In this document: positions 1 to 11,920 of the stretch, in pieces
How the letters are laid out: each line of letters opens with the position of its first letter
Numbering within the stretch: the first letter of the stretch is position 1
The notes under the pieces: generated by a model
Database searches by the model: none
What the model was told of the DNA's origin: nothing
What the model saw: only the letters and a program-made list of their open reading frames with translations
Origin: Parus major
Lineage: Eukaryota; Chordata; Aves; Passeriformes; Paridae
Assembly (NCBI RefSeq): GCF_001522545.3
Contig: NC_031773.1
Location: 18,982,302 to 19,046,301, forward strand
Direction: 5' to 3'
Length of the DNA stretch: 64,000 nucleotides
Translations under genes and position numbers: made by a program

Positions 1-1236
1 TCACTGGAAAAGTGCTTTAATGAGCACTTTTTTTTTTTGTTGTTGTTGTTTCTCTAATAAAAGGATAAATATCTTAAATATCTAATAGCACTTATGTGAT
101 ATTTAAGATTCTGGAAAAAGAAACCTTAAATGAAAGTGAAAGGAAACGCCTGGATAGAATTTGTCTCACCACTTTAAACATCCATTTTTCATTAGGAGAG
201 GCAATAATGGTGCCAGTGGCCACATTGCCTTAAGTTCACATTGCCATTGTGTTCAGAAAATTATTTTGCAAAATTAGAATGCCCCCTGTGAGTGACGAAG
301 ATGCATTAGGTCTCTCCTCGGGAGTTATATTTGAGCTGTATATTCCAGTGATACTACAGGAAATCCATACTCTAGACAGGCCACCATAGCCAAATATGTG
401 CCTTGCAGCAAAACAAAACCAAAAAAAAATCAGAACAAAATCAAAACTAGAAAATAAGATCAGTAAGTGTTAAGTAGCAATCAAACCACCTTAAAAGATG
501 TAGGGGAAATACTGAGATACTGTGCTGACCACAGCAGATTTATTCCATTCTGGAGACTGAGCCCTGGCTCTGGCTCTGTCATCTTTACAGCCTTCATTTA
601 CCTCCATGTGGGTTACTACAAAACAGGAATTGCATTCCAAAAGGTGGAGATTTTTTTGGTTTTTGCTGGTTTGTTTGTTTGTTTTTCACTTGTTTGGTTT
701 TTTCTTTTGCTTTGGTTTTTTCTTTTTTCTTTTTCTTTTTTTTTATTTTTAATGAAAGACACTACTGCATTGCTTTCTCTTCCCCTAGCAAATAGCTCAG
801 TGCTGGAATGCAGAATAAATGTCTCAAAGACTCCTCTGTGCTGGAGGGCTTAGCAGAAACCCAGCAGTCTCAATATAAACCAGATGTGTCACAACAAGTT
901 TTGGGGGGAGAAATGTGCTCGCTCAGGGTCTGAGAGTGCTCAGGAGGGACTCTCTCTTACAATACAAGCACAATAACAATTAAGGAAGGTGGGAGTAGGC
1001 TCAGCAAATATTTCCCAACAGGACAGATGCCTTTCTTTAAAGCACCCCCATCATTCATTCTTCTTTACATTCTTTAACAGGGCCCTGATGAGATATACAC
1101 AGCATTCAGCTTGTGTTAAATAAAACTTTCAGAACAGAGAAGGGCCAAGAACCTCAAAGACCTTGAAGCTTTTCCACAAGGGCAAGCAGGGTAAAGTATG
1201 CGATGATTTTGCTACAAAAATCTGGAGTATTCTCAG
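1..1236. other. Noncoding stretch, no gene seen
   Basis: I see no supportable gene here. A perfect 9-bp stem with a 6-base loop (8-31) runs into an 11-base T run and then (GTT)n at 39-51. A long T-rich tract follows at 651-750. A 128-codon open frame at 467-853 on the + strand exists only because the T-rich tract encodes a run of Phe, Leu and Val, so I do not treat it as a gene. Confidence 0.65.
651..750. repeat. T-rich low-complexity tract
   Basis: About 100 bases are almost entirely T with scattered G and C, including (GTTT)n and (CTTTTT)n-like pieces. It could be an old retrotransposon poly(A) tail read on the opposite strand, but no recognisable element body lies beside it. It explains the hydrophobic open frame that crosses it. 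Confidence 0.85.
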
Positions 1237-1304
1237 GTTGACTATGATCCTCAAGCTGTTTTGGCCTCCCCAAACAAGAACACAGAAGCCAAATTTAATC
1301 CTGG
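1237..1304 (+). other. Exon-like segment, unconfirmed
   Basis: The 68-bp segment follows TTCTCAG at 1230-1236 and ends at a near-consensus donor, TGG|GTAAGTA, at 1304/1305. One frame is open throughout and reads VDYDPQAVLASPNKN followed by seven more residues, a protein-like composition. The stop TAA falls inside the donor, as expected if translation ended at a splice junction. Against it, the tract before the acceptor is poor in pyrimidines, the frame meets a stop about 40 bases upstream, and I recognise no protein family. It may be a real exon, a decayed pseudogene piece or chance. Confidence 0.15.
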
Positions 1305-4056
1305 GTAAGTACATCTCACTAGCTCCAAATAATTCTGAATTATTTTCTTATGACGTAGCCATGTAAGGCACTTAAAGAATATGTGCCTGCCCCAAGCAAG
1401 CCAAGAATCTCATCTAGAAGCAATTAGGAGTAGGCAAGTACTTAGGGAAATTAGTCATTAGTTTGCAAATCCAGACTCAGAGAGTCTCTCAGTTACAAGA
1501 CTCACTTGGGTTTAGTTCGCTCTGTTTTTTTAGGATTTTTTTCCCTGCTTTTTTTTTTGCTGAAAGAACATAGGGATAATGCTATGCAGTAGCAGAAATT
1601 TGGAAGTACTTGCATAGATCATCCCACAACAATCAGTTTTGTTAAATGATGTAGAAGGAAGAAAATGTTTGAGAAAAGATATTTCTAAATGAAACAGAAG
1701 AAAACAAAAGAAAAGCGGAATAGCAGGAACATTCAAAAGAAAAAAAATGTGGAAATCCAGGGTGTAGACAGATGTCAGGCAAGAGAAAGGAATGGAGCAG
1801 GGAAAAAAATAAATTTCTCATCTCCCCCTCTGCCTACAGTTTCAAATTTCAAAATAACATGCAAAGGAGCTCTCTCCCAGACAATGTAACAGGCACAGAG
1901 ACCCACCTGTACTAGGCAATCTCTGCCTCCAAAATCTCTTGACACGCATTTCAGGCCTAAAGCATGGACAGCAGGCAATTAGTAAATGAGAGCCCTGTCT
2001 ATAGGCAGGCACATTCCAAATCCTGCAGTCATATGATGCAAATACACAAGTACAGTAATGCCAATGAAGATGCTAAATGAAAACCACCTGTGTTGCAGGC
2101 TGAACTCGACTTTCTTGCCTCACATGTGTCTATGGACTCAGCATTACCACATCATTCTACTTCTTTTGCATAAAGGGGAAGCTTGCATAGATGCTAGCGT
2201 AATCCTGGATGAATCTAGGGGAGACCTGTGGTTTCCCACGGGATCCTGAGCCTGTCTGTGGGGTTCCTATGTGTTGTGGTAATGGCACCTACATCATAAA
2301 CTTGAGCGGTACTCTGCTACTGGCCAGGATCCCTCAGCCTGCAGCAGGTTATAAAACGTGGAACAGTCCACGTGGTGTCACAGTTGGAGCTTTAAAAAGG
2401 CAGGTATGGCTGTTCTGAGTAACTGCTGACCAAGCAGGCACAAGAGCCCCTGTCTGCCTGGAGGAGAAACTTCTATACTTGTAACATTCCTTATCTATTA
2501 CTTCACCTAGGAGCTGAGACCAACCAAGTGTGATCCAGGCTGTAAATGGGCTAAGGGAGGGGCCATGTGGATATGATGGAGGCAGGAAAAATGATAGGTC
2601 TGGGAACAGCGGCCAGGGGCCCACACTGGAGCACCAATGGTGGTGCCACCACAATCCAAGCTGTAGGTTTTAGAATTAGTCAGGCACCAGCTGATGTGCC
2701 CCACTGGTGCCTGACATGGATGGGCACATATACTTTGGCTCCAAGTCAGGCTACAAGCTAACTTCATCCTTTTTTGTGTCAAGCAAACTATTTGTTTGGA
2801 ATTGATGTGGAGGGAAAACGGCAAGAGACGGAAGCGTCTGGCACTGTCAAGCATACACGGATATTTCATGCACTTCTTAAAGGGCACGCTCGTGCCTCGG
2901 CATGCCAGGCAGCTCAGTGCTCACTCTGCAGAACTGATCCTGATACACACTGAAGGATGAGTGAACAAAAGCATGCTCAGAGCATGGGGGCTGAGTGAGC
3001 AGGAGAAGCACATAAAACGATTTTGGACAGGTCCTGGCGTTAGGAGATGTAAAAGGTCTCCAGCGAGGAGGTCACACACCAAGCTGGGACATCCACACTC
3101 ACTTCTCATGCTGAGGACATGATGGTGACAGAGTAGGTCCCAAGAATTGGGAGCAGAATTGTGTGTGTGTGGGGGGAGTCCTTTTCAGGTCACCAGTGCA
3201 ATACAAACAGCAGGGAGTGGGGGTGTGTGGAAGCACCTCTCTGCTCTCACTCCCCCACATATGACACATTTTGAGCAACTCAAAAGACACTTACGGATGA
3301 CCTGTCTGTTGAGACAAATATATCATAGATGCCCTGTCAGCAGCCCAAGAAGACTGCCTCCTATTATTCCTGTCTGTGGGCAGATGACAATGACATCTTT
3401 CAGGAGACCCACTTCTGGCATCATCTCAGCAAAATTATTTCCTAAAGAATCAGCTCAGCCAGGCAAGACACTTAGCTGCCAGCTATTCAGGAGGATTACA
3501 AACTTCCTAACCAACTTACAAGTGCACATAGTCAAAATTTCTTATCAATGAGGCTTGATGTAAAACTAAAGCTCAAACAACATGAATAATAAATGAAAAT
3601 GACTTGTACTCCTACACTCAGCAGGGTCTACGGCTTGGAGTTAAACTCCCTTTTCTTCCCAAGGCTCTGTTTCTCTCCCTTTTGCTCTGTATCCCAGAAT
3701 GGGTTATATAGTTTTGCTCTGCCAGAGTACAACACCTGTCCTTACATCTTGTGCTGCAGTACAGAGGAGAAGGTGAAACCATTCTGCAGAGTTTGGAAAG
3801 ATGAATGCTAAAGGACTCCATTAAAGAAATATTGCAGCAGGCCTAAAGAAATACTAGCAATTATATAGCAGCAGCTGTAGCATCCTGGTGCTGGAAACCT
3901 GAAATACATGCACATACACATGGATGGACAGACGCATGGACACACTCTCCCAAAAGTTCATTTCAAGACATGCATCTTGATGACTTGAACCCCTCCAGCC
4001 TGAGGGTCTGAAAAATCAACAACAGGAAGAAATATAAACAAGTGACACAGCTGTCA
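1305..4056. other. Noncoding stretch, no gene seen
   Basis: This stretch holds several overlapping open frames of 60-134 codons on both strands, none with a recognisable domain. The longest, at 3147-3551 on the + strand, has no family signature. The part from about 2200 to 3300 is somewhat richer in G and C than its surroundings. I see no LTR ends, tRNA or CR1 sequence. Confidence 0.6.
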
Positions 4057-4093
4057 AGAATGCCAGTCTGAGTATCCTGCAACCACAGTTTTC
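4057..4093 (+). repeat. 37-bp dispersed repeat, copy 1
   Basis: This copy matches 7428-7464 in the same orientation at 36 of 37 positions; the single difference is C here and T there, at unit position 27. It starts AGAATGCCAGTCTGAGTATC. Sequence on either side diverges abruptly. The match is too long to be chance in 64 kb. It could be part of an unrecognised interspersed repeat or a locally copied segment. Confidence 0.8.
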
Positions 4094-4611
4094 CAGCTGA
4101 TCTCAACTATTTTGGTAACAGAGTGTTTGACCAGTAACATTTTGTATGTACCTTTAGTGGGTGGACTACCAGAGCAGAAAGAACCAGCAGCAGAAGTTCA
4201 GGACAGTAAATTTGTGCTACAAACAACAACTACAAACTATGTGCACTAGTTTTTGTGTTGTTTTGGTGTTTCTTTGCTAAAAGAATTTATTTGCTTATGT
4301 GCTACCATATTCTGGGCAAGAGTAAAGCATGAAAAGAAGATTACAAGTAAAGGAAAAATGAAATAGGAAGTTGAAAAACAGGTAAAACTGGATCTGAACA
4401 GTTTCACTTCATTACAATGGAATTCAGCCCATGGCTGGAGGATAAATGTAGGTAGCACTCTTCTTTTCTAATGAAGAAGCCTTTCTTACTTAAGGAATTA
4501 ACTTGTTGACTTTTCATTCAGTCATTCAACATTTTTTCAGTCAGACAAATGAGTTACTACGGGATGTTTGGAAAACTGACAGTCACATCTTTTCCTCTCT
4601 GTTTAAATGGA

Positions 4612-4628
4612 ATTATTATTATTATTAT
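4612..4628. repeat. (ATT)n microsatellite
   Basis: Five to six uninterrupted ATT units. It is short and may be polymorphic in length. Confidence 0.9.
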
Positions 4629-5925
4629 CACAAACATCCAGAAGAACTCAAAAGTCCCTGTATTCTTTTAAAATTTTCCTAATATAGTTTGGGTGACAAG
4701 GCAGCAGATGAAAGGAATTTGAGGAAGAGATGTGCTTTGTAATATTACATAAGGCCACAAAGAACCATTAAAAAATAATTAAACTGTCATAACAAGTCTG
4801 GGTGCTCCTCTCAGGTTAATTTCACCTATAAAGGTCTCCAAAACTAAGTCAGAGCTATACTATGTAGCTGGTTGAAGTCACAATTATTTGCCTGTGACAG
4901 CTACACTGCAGCTTTTCTAAACTTCACCTGGAACACCTTATTCTGTACCAAGCCTCCTTCAAATACGAAGCCACAAGGTTTCTCATACTGAATTCTTATC
5001 CTCAGAATAAATCAAAACAAACAAGTTTCTGACCAAGTAAAATTGGAACCTCTATTGCCCAAGTTGAAAATGATGGCAGGTTTATTTTTTTCTGCAGTGA
5101 CCACAGCAAACTCTTTCAAAAATAACCCCCTGCAAAAGTCCTGGTATTAAAAAATGTCATCTCCATTTTGTGTTCTGTGATAAACAATATTACTAGAGCT
5201 CTTAAAAGCTTAAGTAGGAGGGTTTTCAAAAGAAGCTGTTTTTGTGGTTATTATTTGCCAGAGTATTTTTAGAGAGAGGAAAGCCCAAAATGAAAACAAT
5301 GACCTTCCAAATAAAGCTGCATCAGAAAGACAACAGGAGAAGTCAGAAAAGACCAACCAATCACAAGTATCTTCCAAAACAGAAGTGTCTACAAAACTGC
5401 AGTCAAATTATTGAAGTTCAAATTATGTGTCTCTATGCCAGCCACTATTAGGCAAGTAATTCAAAAAGTGCATTTTAAGACACCTTGTTTTTCTCATCCT
5501 TGTCTCTCCTACTCTCTAACCAAGTGAACAAACCATGAAATTATCTAGCTCCAAATCAACCCATCCATGCAATTACCTCACATTCCCCTGCAAAGTTTTA
5601 TTGCCTAGCAGAAATAAAATTAAAAGCTTTACTTAAAAGTTTGAAAGTTACTAAAAGCCCATTTTACAGACTGAGACAAAATAGTATTGTTCAAATGTAT
5701 AGATTTCATCACTGATTGAAGTCTCTCAGTATATTTGAAAAGGAATAACTCAAATCCACAAAGTTATTTTGTAAGCAGGAATATTTTAACTTAACCAAGA
5801 GAGAGGATCTACTTCTCCTGAAATAAGGGTCCTTTTCTACTATTGTGCATAAATACAAGCAAAACTTTTGCAGATTACATTAGACCTTTAGCAAATACAA
5901 TTTACAAATGAAGAAAAAATCCACT

Positions 5926-5945
5926 ACCACCACCACCACCACCAC
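5926..5945. repeat. (ACC)n microsatellite
   Basis: Six to seven ACC units, preceded by an A-run and followed by an A/C-rich stretch to about 5960. Confidence 0.9.
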
Positions 5946-7334
5946 AAAACCCCCAAAAACTTGCCAAGGTGAGACCTAGGAACCTAGAAAGTATGTGAGA
6001 TACAGCATCCTTCAGCCTTTTCCTTTCTTTCAAATGAAACCACAGCACTAAATCACACACAGCTGGGCAGTTGAGAGAGAGGACTGTCTGTTGGTATCAA
6101 GAGTGACTTCCCTGAGCAACTTGGTGTCAGGCAGTGAGGATGGTGAGAACAGCCCCCTGCTCCAGCGGGACTTTGTAGGCTGTAGGCACAGCCAGGCATG
6201 ACAATGAGCAGCAGCTCTACAGAGGCAAGGTCACAAGTTGATTCAAGAGGTGGAATGAGGAAACACAGGATGCAGGCAGAGGTTTTGCAATTTCATGGGT
6301 GGCTGAGATTTCCCACTGGATTCCATTCTCTCCTTGCACTGAAGAAGAGCCATGGATCCCCCACCCACACATTGAATAGCTGCTCAGATTAGAGGGCATC
6401 TCTTTACTTCATGATCTTCATTTTCCATGGTTCTCTGGCACAAAATCTGTTTAATTGCACATTTGTAGAAACAGAATATTGCTCCCATTAGAGAGAAGGA
6501 AAAACCTAATGAACCTCAAAAAAGCCACACAACCAGAATATACCCAATTCCATTTTAAGATACAAGACATGTAAGATCTAAAACATAAAAGACACTCATT
6601 TATCAGGAGAAATACTTGATTGACTACATTTTTAAAAACACCAAACCAACTCTTTTGTCCTCAAGGAAAACTTCCTGTGAGATGCAGACACTATGCTACA
6701 CAGGCATTTGCTCTTAAAAACTGTCTTGGAAAGTACTTTTCAGTAGCTATACAAGCTCTCAACAAAAATAAGATCAGCTTGCATTCTGAAGTTGGTGAAT
6801 GATTAATGTAATTTGAAATCTAATCATAAACCCACTACCACTTAAACATTTTAATGGAATTGACAAGTAGGACATACATGTTCAGCTAAAGAACTTCAAT
6901 GCAGCACCTTTCTGCTGAGAAAATCTGAGTTTTGAAACAGAAAAAGGAATACATACAAAGACTAGTCTGGAGGAAAAGAAAACCTTTTAAGATGAATGAC
7001 TGAAATGTTTCCTACTGCTGTTTCAAAAAGAGATTGTTCAGTTGATCAAATAAAGATGTAGTTTATTTTAAATACCACGGCGTATTTTGTTTTTCAACCT
7101 GTAAGTGAACTGTATCCTATGTTCTCTGCTACTATGTAATTATGATTAGATTAGATGGTTTCTTCCAGCAGTGGTTACCATCCACCACACTCTTTGAGAA
7201 ACTAGTGGCAGAACGGGTTACAGGAGGGTAGGGGAGTGGGGATTCTGTTGTTAAATGGCAGGAAATACACAAATAAGGTGTTTACCTACTGGCTTTACAC
7301 CTGAGATGTTAAAATTGCTCTTGAAGTTCCAGTT

Positions 7335-7417
7335 CTTGTGTGCTCAGCAGGCAGAGGGGTGAAAGCCACAGCATTCACCCCTCTGCCTGCTGCCAACCAT
7401 GGCATGAGCACACCAAG
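7335..7417. repeat. Quasi-palindromic hairpin
   Basis: The inner arms, 7345-7363 and 7374-7392, are perfect 19-bp reverse complements around a 10-base loop. Complementarity resumes outside: 7335-7346 pairs with 7405-7417 with one unpaired base, after a bulge of about 12-15 bases present only on the right side (7393-7404). The right arm therefore looks like a reverse-complement copy of the left with an extra block, or the left lost that block. Template switching during replication is a likely origin. A foldback RNA such as a miRNA precursor is possible, but nothing shows transcription. Confidence 0.85.
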
Positions 7418-7427
7418 CAGGATAAAG

Positions 7428-7464
7428 AGAATGCCAGTCTGAGTATCCTGCAATCACAGTTTTC
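7428..7464 (+). repeat. 37-bp dispersed repeat, copy 2
   Basis: The second copy of the unit at 4057-4093, in direct orientation with one mismatch. It begins 11 bases after the end of the quasi-palindrome at 7335-7417. The first copy has no such hairpin beside it, so the hairpin is not a constant part of the repeat. Confidence 0.8.
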
Positions 7465-10400
7465 TGGCATGATCATGCACAGTTGCAGATGTAGAAATGG
7501 GGAGGAATTCCTGCTAACTATTTCTAAATAATGAGAAAGAGAGGAGTGTGAAGGTCACCTTCACACCAGGTGCTCCAGCGGAAACAGAAGTTTAAATCCA
7601 CCCAACAAGTGAAAGCAGCTTCTAAAACCACAAACAAACTTGAGATATGGTTGGCACATATCCATGTATCAGGTCTGCTGTGGAGATGACTTGTGATCAG
7701 AACTAAAAACATGGACAGGTATTGTGTGTTTTACACCCAATAATGTCCTCCTTTCCCTTCTGCCCCATGAGATCCTTCATTCCAGAAACCAGGGAGCTCT
7801 GACCCAAGTCTGGCCAGGGTCCTGGATACCCTACGGCATCTGACCATGTAATGATCTATAGCAACATTTAATTGGTTGCATGTTCAGCACAATTCAGGAG
7901 AGCAGCATTGCCTTTCATAGAAAAGGAGTTCAGCACATTTTTGCTGGTAAGGCATTTTACAGCCTTTGGTATTAAGCATTAAAGGTGCTTAACTTGGCTT
8001 GGAACATACCCATTTGAACATTATCAATTAATAAAGCTGTGTCGACTGAGAAAGTATGGTCATTCTCCAGCAAGAGCAACTGCCAAATGAAATGGGGGAT
8101 CAATTAATGTGATGCAATGCTCCTCTCAGGCAACTCAAGAGCACTAAGGGGCCACGTTTCCCCCAGTGTTTGAAGAGATGTGAACAAGCATAGCTGGTAC
8201 TGTTGTTTTGACCTGGTGTCTCCATGTTCCTGCCCTTGAGTCAACATGCATCTGCAGGAGTTGTAATTTCCTGCTATAGGAAAATAAATGAGAGCATCCC
8301 TGACTGGAGCATTTCAATATCCCCTCTCTGAGAGGAATGAGGACAATGTGGCTGGTTTATAGCAACGTGCTATCTGGTAGGATATGCAATTTGAAAGATA
8401 AGAGCATAAAGATAGGCAATAGACAGAAGAGTAAAGAAGGTTTAGAACAAGAGGCACTTGAATAGTAAAATGATATGAGCATGAACTTAAAAAAACTCCA
8501 CACCAGTACACACAGGAATAAAAAAATATATGGAAAGATACTTTCAGTCAAAAAGGACAGACTTAACTTGATTAATTAAATTACTGCCTACACTTCGCAT
8601 CCCCTTTCCTTCCCTGTCACACCTGCTATGCTGTATCTACACTACATGTCAACAGAACAAAATTATCTATTTAGAGGATTGTTCACCTATCAGTTTATTT
8701 CCAGCTTCCACAAAATATGAGGGATCTTGCTAAGAATTTCAGAAGGGACCAGGATAGAAGGCTTGACATTCTAGAAAATTTGCTTCAGTCTCTCTTCTGA
8801 CACTCACCCACTTCCGCTCCCTGTATATTTTACTGCTAAGGGTTCTTCTAAAGATTTAGTTGGCATCTGCAAATCTAGCTATTAGACATTACTCCAAGAA
8901 AGTGAGGCTCATTTCTCTTGCAGGCACAACATTTCTAATTTTTCCCTACCGTGTTGTATGCAGATAGAAAGGTGGAAAACAAAAAGCTTTTGCTTGTTTC
9001 CCACCTCTCAACTCTCATAGATGGACTGCTCCACAAATAATATGCATGGAGTTTGTGAGCATAAGCTATTGGTTGCACCATGAATTGGCAAGGGTCACTC
9101 TAATCTGGATAAAGCAATTTACAGCTCTTCTGCCTGTGAGATAGTGAGGTCTGTAGGTATAAAATTATTTAAGTGGAATATTTACTCATGACTAACCTAT
9201 GTCCCTTGATAGCGAAATATTTTCCTTCTCATCTATAAAATTAAAAAAAAAAATAATCATACATTGATGAAGAAAGCATGCTTTGATAAAGGCTGTTCAT
9301 CTAAGTGAGAATACTTTAACTTATATTGTTACCATATTTTGATACTACATCCTCATAAAAAACCATCTAAATATTTCTGGATTCTGATCTAGTACAATAA
9401 ATTCTTCTAAATCCTCAAAGGTGAATCTGGAAGATCAACAAGGTTTTTCTGCTTACTTTAATGAATGCCTATAAATAATGAAGGCAGCTTATCCATATGT
9501 GCACTGGAGGGACTGTCATCCATCAAGCCAATAATATCGGGTCAAGCAACATCTAGACATTAAATTAAATTCTCTTTGGAGAGGACGCATCAGCTTTTGT
9601 ATCTCCTCTCTTGTAAGAAACATGGCATCTTCCCCACTGATGAGCAAAGGAGTTGACAGGAAAATATTCTCTCAGTAATTCAGTATTGTTAGTAGAGCAG
9701 CAGAGAGAAGAATCATGGGTTTGCATAGGCAAAAACTAGCCAGAAATCCCTTGGTAGAAACTGATATGCAAAGCAACTGTGAAAAACAGAGAAGATTGAT
9801 ACAGAGAGTTTACAGTCACACTGAGTTTTAGGGACAAAGCTCTCCATTCCCCAAGGGCATTAATAAGACACTCAAATGGCATAAGTAATGCATTGGGATG
9901 CTGCATAAAATCACAATATTTTTGAAAAGTCGAAAGGTGTCCTCTCTCAAGGGATACTCAAATAAAGATATTATGCATTTCATTTAACAAATACGCAATA
10001 TGCAGGTACTGTTCAAATACATAGCTGGCTGTCATAAAACTAGTTTATTAATCTTGGACAAAACATTATTTTTTACCTTTTCTGTCTCAAATCTTTACTT
10101 TTCCAAATTCACAAAAAACAAAACCAAACCCAGGAAATACCTCCCCCTGCCTCCCCCACACACTTTCTGTTTTTCAAGTTGTCTTGTGAAGAAGCAATAT
10201 ATAGCTTTTTTTTCCCCCGTTAACCCTTTCAGAGTCAGAACTTTAATTGCAGGGTAATTTCCCTTTAAATTAAAATGAATCTGCACACAGGGCTGCACAT
10301 ACTAGAAAAGACTGACAGGTATTTTGGTGTATTTCTTTAAAAACAGTAAGAAGTAATTTACACCCACCATTTTTTTTATTACTGTTTATAAAGTCAAATG

Positions 10401-11889
10401 GCAGCACTTATGTTTTAATAATATGCAATAAAGAGAACATCGTTTTCCAATGACTAGTCTAAATTAGCAACACTGCTGAACGCTAAATGCATAAATATTT
10501 TATTCCAAAACACTTACATAGCCTGTGGTTTATAGCTCAAGTAAGCTGCAAATTTATAGTTGACCTGTGATGATCAAACCACAGGACATTAATTCTGAAA
10601 TATAGTTAATACTATTTCTATTGTCAGAAATACTTATGATACCATTTTACAAAACAAAATATAAAAAGATGTTCCATCTTAACCATATTCCTGTGATCAT
10701 GAGGCTGGAATTGAAGTCCACAATTACACATTTCTCTTTCAAGTACTGTTAGAAATTATTTGTTCTTACTTTCCATGCTAGCAATTGCAGTAGGTTTCTA
10801 TCAATCCTTGAGTGACAAACTACAATTTAGAGTTAGGACACCTGACAGCAGGTTTAGGACACTGAGTTGCAACGCAGTGTTTTAGAGGATTCTATTTCCC
10901 AGCAAAGCACAAATAATTACTAATAAGAGCTAACTTTCATTTTATGCATTCAATATGAATTGGACATGAATTCAGATTACTGTTTTAAATCCAAATAAAT
11001 TTGGAACAATCATTTAACTTTCAGGTTTACACCACCATCTTGGTAATTCTCAGCCCCAGGATTAATGGGATCACTAGAATGTCAAGGATTTTTTGATTCT
11101 TTCAAAGCCTTCCTCCTTCTCTAATGGAGGAATTCTGCAGTTTTCAGAGGAGATGGTAAATGATTCACAAAGTCCCCAAAATAGAAACAAATACAGTAAC
11201 ACTGATTCAGGATGTTTTCTTTTCAGGAAGGTGGCTCTTTATTGCTACTCAGGGCTCAGTCTTAGAAATATTTAACAAAGTCCTGGTTCTCCTCCCTCTG
11301 GCACAGTGTGACAGCTTCAGTACTGAAATGCTAAGAGATAACCACCTTTCCTATCAAGAAGTATATATCCAAAGGTGCCCTTTCTCTTCAGAGTAGTTTT
11401 AACTATTCCTTTTGATCCACAAACATTTGGACTCACCAAGTAAATTTTAGTAATATTATAGAAGATATGAAAATATATAAACACTTGCACATATTTAAGG
11501 ACTGCTCATAATGCTTTTACAATCAAGGTTTTTTTCATATCCAAAAATGTGTTTTAAAGCATGATGTTTAATCTCTAATGTGGAAGAGTAGAGTGGCAGG
11601 AGGAACCTCACTTCAAGGCTTAAAGTTTGACCTCAGAATGCAGTTAAAAATATATGGAAGCTGATAATTTATCAGAACACTTGTCTCCATTCCAAGGCTG
11701 CCTTCCAAAGCATCATTTCATTAGTATGTTATTGTGGGGGGGAAAAAATCACTGTAAGTCTTAAAAGAAAACTTCAGGTTTTTTTTGACATTAGCTTGCT
11801 CAGCTAATGAGCTAACATTCCCTTTCAATTAATTCTCTAATTTGCCCAGGCAGTTAGCAGATATATACATCTTAATATTACCTGAGACG

Positions 11890-11920
11890 CCTTTCAAATT
11901 ATTCCTTTCAAATTATTCCT
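11890..11920. repeat. 14-bp tandem duplication
   Basis: The unit CCTTTCAAATTATT occurs twice exactly, followed by a partial third copy (CCT). This is a simple replication-slippage duplication. Confidence 0.9.

Larger units (their letters stand above)
4094..7334. other. Noncoding stretch, no gene seen
   Basis: AT-rich unique-looking sequence with two microsatellites, (ATT)n and (ACC)n, listed separately. Open frames here are at most about 70 codons and show no domain. I see nothing else in it. Confidence 0.65.

Noticed and set aside
8..38. Hairpin followed by T run, like a bacterial intrinsic terminator
   Set aside because: The window is vertebrate-like, with CR1 elements and no operons; a short AT-rich stem before T runs is expected by chance here.
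467..853. 128-codon hydrophobic open frame on the + strand
   Set aside because: Its hydrophobic stretch is the translated T-rich tract; there is no domain and no sign of a real membrane protein.
2200..2560. Possible solo LTR
   Set aside because: TATA-like TATAAAA and TTTAAAAAGG occur, but I could find no TG...CA ends, target-site duplication or polyadenylation arrangement.
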